A stretch of 64,000 nt of DNA from Myxocyprinus asiaticus (Eukaryota > Chordata > Actinopteri > Cypriniformes > Catostomidae): contig NC_059373.1 of the NCBI RefSeq assembly GCF_019703515.2, positions 15,574,281 to 15,638,280 on the forward strand. Direction: 5' to 3'. Shown here one piece after another: positions 61,116 through 64,000 of the stretch (the first letter of the stretch is position 1; every line of letters starts with the position of its first letter). The position numbers and the translations under genes were made by a program. The notes below the pieces were generated by a model, which did no database searches, had not been told where the DNA came from, and worked only from the letters and a program-made list of their open reading frames with translations.

Positions 61116-61929
61116 AAATTCACCAATAGCCACACATACATCGCCCTTCCAAAAGCATAGATAAAGTGCAATTTACCCTTGTTGTGTAGAAACCTAATCT
61201 AAGTTTATTCGTCACTGTATATAATCCACAAAATACGGGAAATACAGAGATCGGAATTCGGATTAATTCAGAATTATATACTGTAATTGACATGTAAGGC
61301 ATTGTTTTTCACTGTAATAATTACTACAAAGTTTACCAAATGTTTCTGTTGGATAGAGTGTCCTTTAGTGAATTAGTTTCAGTATCTAGGTACTAGAGGC
61401 TGGCATCGTCCTGAAGCCAAAATTTTGATATAGAACCCTAGTTGCTGGTTCTCTGTCATCACTGCTGTTCGTATTACACACGTGACATCATCAACACGAC
61501 GTATACCAATAGACAATAGTGCGCTTGGGTTATACTCTGCCCCCCACATCTCCATAAACTTTACTGATTACTACATTAAAGTCATTGTTATCGCAACTCT
61601 CACTATAAAATATTTTTGTTTTGTGTTTGATTGTATTGTTCTCTGCTTACTTCTGTCTCTCCCATACTTCCTCCTCTCTTTCTATTTGCTTATATAATGA
61701 GTAACTGTATATTGCATAAATGGATTGGTTGTTGCAATCTGTACGCTGGACTCTTTGAGTTAGTATCAGTAACAAGGCTAATGGCTTTTCTGGCATTCAG
61801 TTGAAGCCATTTAATATGCGATCCATTGTGTTGTTCTATTACTAGTTTATACATGTGCCTTTTCTCAGTTGTGCTGTCTCGTAATCAAAACACTGTGCAC
61901 ATATGACTCACACTGTGACCCCATCGCTC

Positions 61930-61931
<2 letters not shown>

Positions 61932-61962
<31 letters not shown>
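61932..61962 (+). repeat. ext1: (TG)n tract forming the 3' splice-site region of ext1 exon 3
   Basis: About 15 TG units run directly into TAG/GCTGCC. In the transcript this is a UG repeat in the position normally held by the polypyrimidine tract, a layout resembling the UG tract of CFTR intron 8, which influences exon inclusion through TDP-43 binding. Any effect here is inference. Confidence 0.95.
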
Positions 61963-62645
<683 letters not shown>

Positions 62646-62765
62646 ATCCCGTCCACGGTGCACTCCATTCATCAGGATAAGATTCTAGCTCTGCGACAGC
62701 AGACACAGTTCTTGTGGGAGGCCTACTTCTCCTCCTTGGAAAAGATTGTGCTCACCACTCTAGAA
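62646..62765 (+). CDS. ext1: ext1 exon 4 (GT47 domain, about residues 389-428)
   Basis: This 120-bp exon is 40 open codons in phase 0/0. It reads [20 protein letters not shown], then [20 protein letters not shown], and ends at GAA/GTAAGT, a consensus donor. The acceptor is TGTAG preceded by a pure CT repeat that acts as a long polypyrimidine tract. Length and phase equal human EXT1 exon 4 as remembered, with about three conservative differences (I to V, R to H, V to L). The exon closes the GT47 portion before the linker to the GT64 domain, which must lie to the right of this window. Intron 3 is only 573 bp, while intron 1 exceeds 59 kb. Confidence 0.97.
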
Positions 62766-62802
62766 GTAAGTAATGACTGTTCAGTCATGCCATCTCCTGC
62801 TG

Positions 62803-62803
62803 T

Positions 62804-62835
<32 letters not shown>

Positions 62836-62845
62836 CACTCACACA
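62803..62845 (+). repeat. (CA)n microsatellite in ext1 intron 4
   Basis: CA units with a few substitutions (CGCA, CTCA), starting 38 bp after the exon 4 donor. Confidence 0.93.
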
Positions 62846-63009
62846 TAAATACTCTCATTCCACAGCTGTGATGCCCACTAGAGATGCTTTAGACACAAAA
62901 GCTGCTCCCCAGTTGTGGGTTCAAATAGTTTTGACAGTTTAGAAATATAATGACGTATGAGAAGTGGTGGAAGTGTGTACATTTTCACATGCCAGATTTA
63001 ATTCCAAGT

Positions 63010-63960
63010 ATATACAGTGGGGTTCAGAAGTCTGAGTCCACTTCTGAAAACCCTTCTATTGTCTAATTTAAAGCACTTTTTTTAATTACAAATTGAATTA
63101 TCACCATAACAATTTGTGTGAAAGTTATCCATCATGGTTTAACAATGTTCCAAAAACCTTGTGTGTGTCAATGGAGGCAAGGGAATCTGACCGTATGTAC
63201 AAAGGTGTCAAGATGGCACAAATTTGCTCATTTGATTAGTAAACTAGATGTAGTGCAGAATCATACACTCACTGAGCACTTTATTAGGAACACCTGTAAA
63301 CCTACTTATTCATGCAATTATCTAATCAGCTAATTGTGTGGTAGCAGTGCAGTGCATAAAATCATACAGATACGGGTCAGGCGCTTCAGTTAAAGTTCAC
63401 ATCAACCAGCAGAATGGGGAAATATTTGATCTCGGTGATTTCAATCGTGGCATGATTGTTGGTGCCAGACAGGCTGGTTTGAGTATTTCTGTAACTGCTG
63501 ATCTCCTGGGATTTTCACACACAAGTCTCTAGAATTTACTCAGAATGGTGCCAAAAACAAAAAAACATCCAGTGAGCGGCAGTTCTGCGGACGGAAACGT
63601 CTTGTTGATGAGAGTGGTCAACGGAGAAAGGCCAGACAGGTTCGATCTGGCAGAAAGGCTACTGTAACTCAGATAACCGCTCTCCACAATTGTAGTGAGA
63701 AGAATAGCATCTTAGAATGCACAAAATATCGAACCTTGAGGCGGTTGGACAACAACAGCAGAAGACCACGTTGGGCACCTTATTAGGACCATAGTATTCC
63801 TAATGAAGTGCTCGGTGAGTGTAAATATTTAATCATTTTACATCTTAGCGTTTCTTTGTTGTACATTTTTTCAAAATTCTGAAACTTTTCTCCAGGCTTA
63901 AATTAGATTTTGAATCCCAAATTTTTAATGTGGACTCACTTTTGAGACTATAAAAAAAGC
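63010..63960 (+). mobile_element. miniature Tc1/mariner-type element interrupted by the 556-bp element
   Basis: The left end reads TACAGTGGGGTTCAGAAGTC. The right part reads TTTTTAATGTGGACTCACTT, a decayed inverted version. The homologous copy at 28568-28812 runs straight through the position where the 556-bp element sits here, so the two halves are parts of one element of about 0.4 kb. Non-coding. Confidence 0.8.
63266..63821 (+). mobile_element. 556-bp internally deleted Tc1-like element
   Basis: Ends are CACTCACTGAGCACTTTATT and the inverted form GAAGTGCTCGGTGAGTG, with TA at 63264-63265 and 63822-63823. Inside is a transposase N-terminal remnant (FDLGDFNRGMIVGARQAGLS, then ISVTADLLGFSHTS), with a stop at about 63530 and decayed frames up to RTLRRLDNNSRRPRWAP. 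The sequence then passes directly to the right terminus. The catalytic domain is deleted. It is inserted in another miniature element. Confidence 0.92.
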
Positions 63961-64000
63961 ATAATATAGGCTGTTTAATGACAGGTTCCACTGTGACATG

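Larger units (their letters stand above)
62766..64000 (+). other. ext1: start of ext1 intron 4
   Basis: It begins GTAAGT, with a CA repeat about 40 bases into the intron (62803-62845). Most of the rest is a miniature element (63010 onward) interrupted by a Tc1-derived element (63266-63821). The next exon lies outside the window. Confidence 0.85.

Overview
This looks like vertebrate nuclear DNA from a ray-finned fish. It is AT-rich, intron-dominated and crowded with Tc1/mariner-like, hAT-like and miniature DNA transposons, short retroposons and long microsatellites. The tRNA-derived SINE and several of the miniature element families resemble repeats I associate with cyprinids (carp, goldfish, barbels). 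That placement comes from memory and was not tested by search.

The only host gene I can support is ext1 (exostosin glycosyltransferase 1), on the + strand at the far right. Three consecutive exons are readable: 59372-59465 (94 bp), 61965-62072 (108 bp) and 62646-62765 (120 bp). Their lengths, phases and protein match exons 2, 3 and 4 of vertebrate EXT1 and cover about residues 321-428 of the GT47 (exostosin) domain. Exon 1, which holds the cytoplasmic tail, membrane anchor and first part of GT47, is not in the window. Positions 1-59371 are therefore most simply read as the 3' part of a very long first intron, which is also a feature of EXT1 in other vertebrates.

Intron 1 from left to right. 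1-5464 is mostly single-copy, with one miniature element and an 87-bp direct duplication. 5469-11135 carries a TTAA-flanked element, a hAT-like element with a visible 8-bp target duplication, and a 1.1-kb inverted-repeat element with a smaller one nested in it. 12-18 kb is microsatellites and low-complexity sequence. 18.6-23.5 kb has a tRNA-SINE, a TTAA miniature element, a hAT fragment encoding a BED zinc finger, and an antisense Tc1 relic. 28.5-33 kb has a miniature element, a 5S-rRNA-derived SINE, and one Tc1-like element inserted in another. 33.7-36.6 kb is a long inverted-repeat element split by another Tc1-like copy. 39.3-44.4 kb holds two more broken Tc1-like elements. 47.6-49.6 kb holds a miniature element and a structurally complete Tc1-like transposon with an uninterrupted 345-codon transposase. 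52-57.5 kb has tandem repeats, a second 5S-type SINE copy, an L2-type LINE tail and ATGGTA-rich repeats. From 58 kb on, pyrimidine-rich and CTTCC-type minisatellite blocks surround the ext1 exons. Past exon 4 is a miniature element interrupted by another.

I found no convincing new multi-gene system. The observations most worth following are the (TG)n tract directly against the ext1 exon 3 acceptor, the complete Tc1-like transposon, and the nested insertions that give a relative order of transposition events. Coordinates of most transposon edges come from terminal inverted repeats read by eye.
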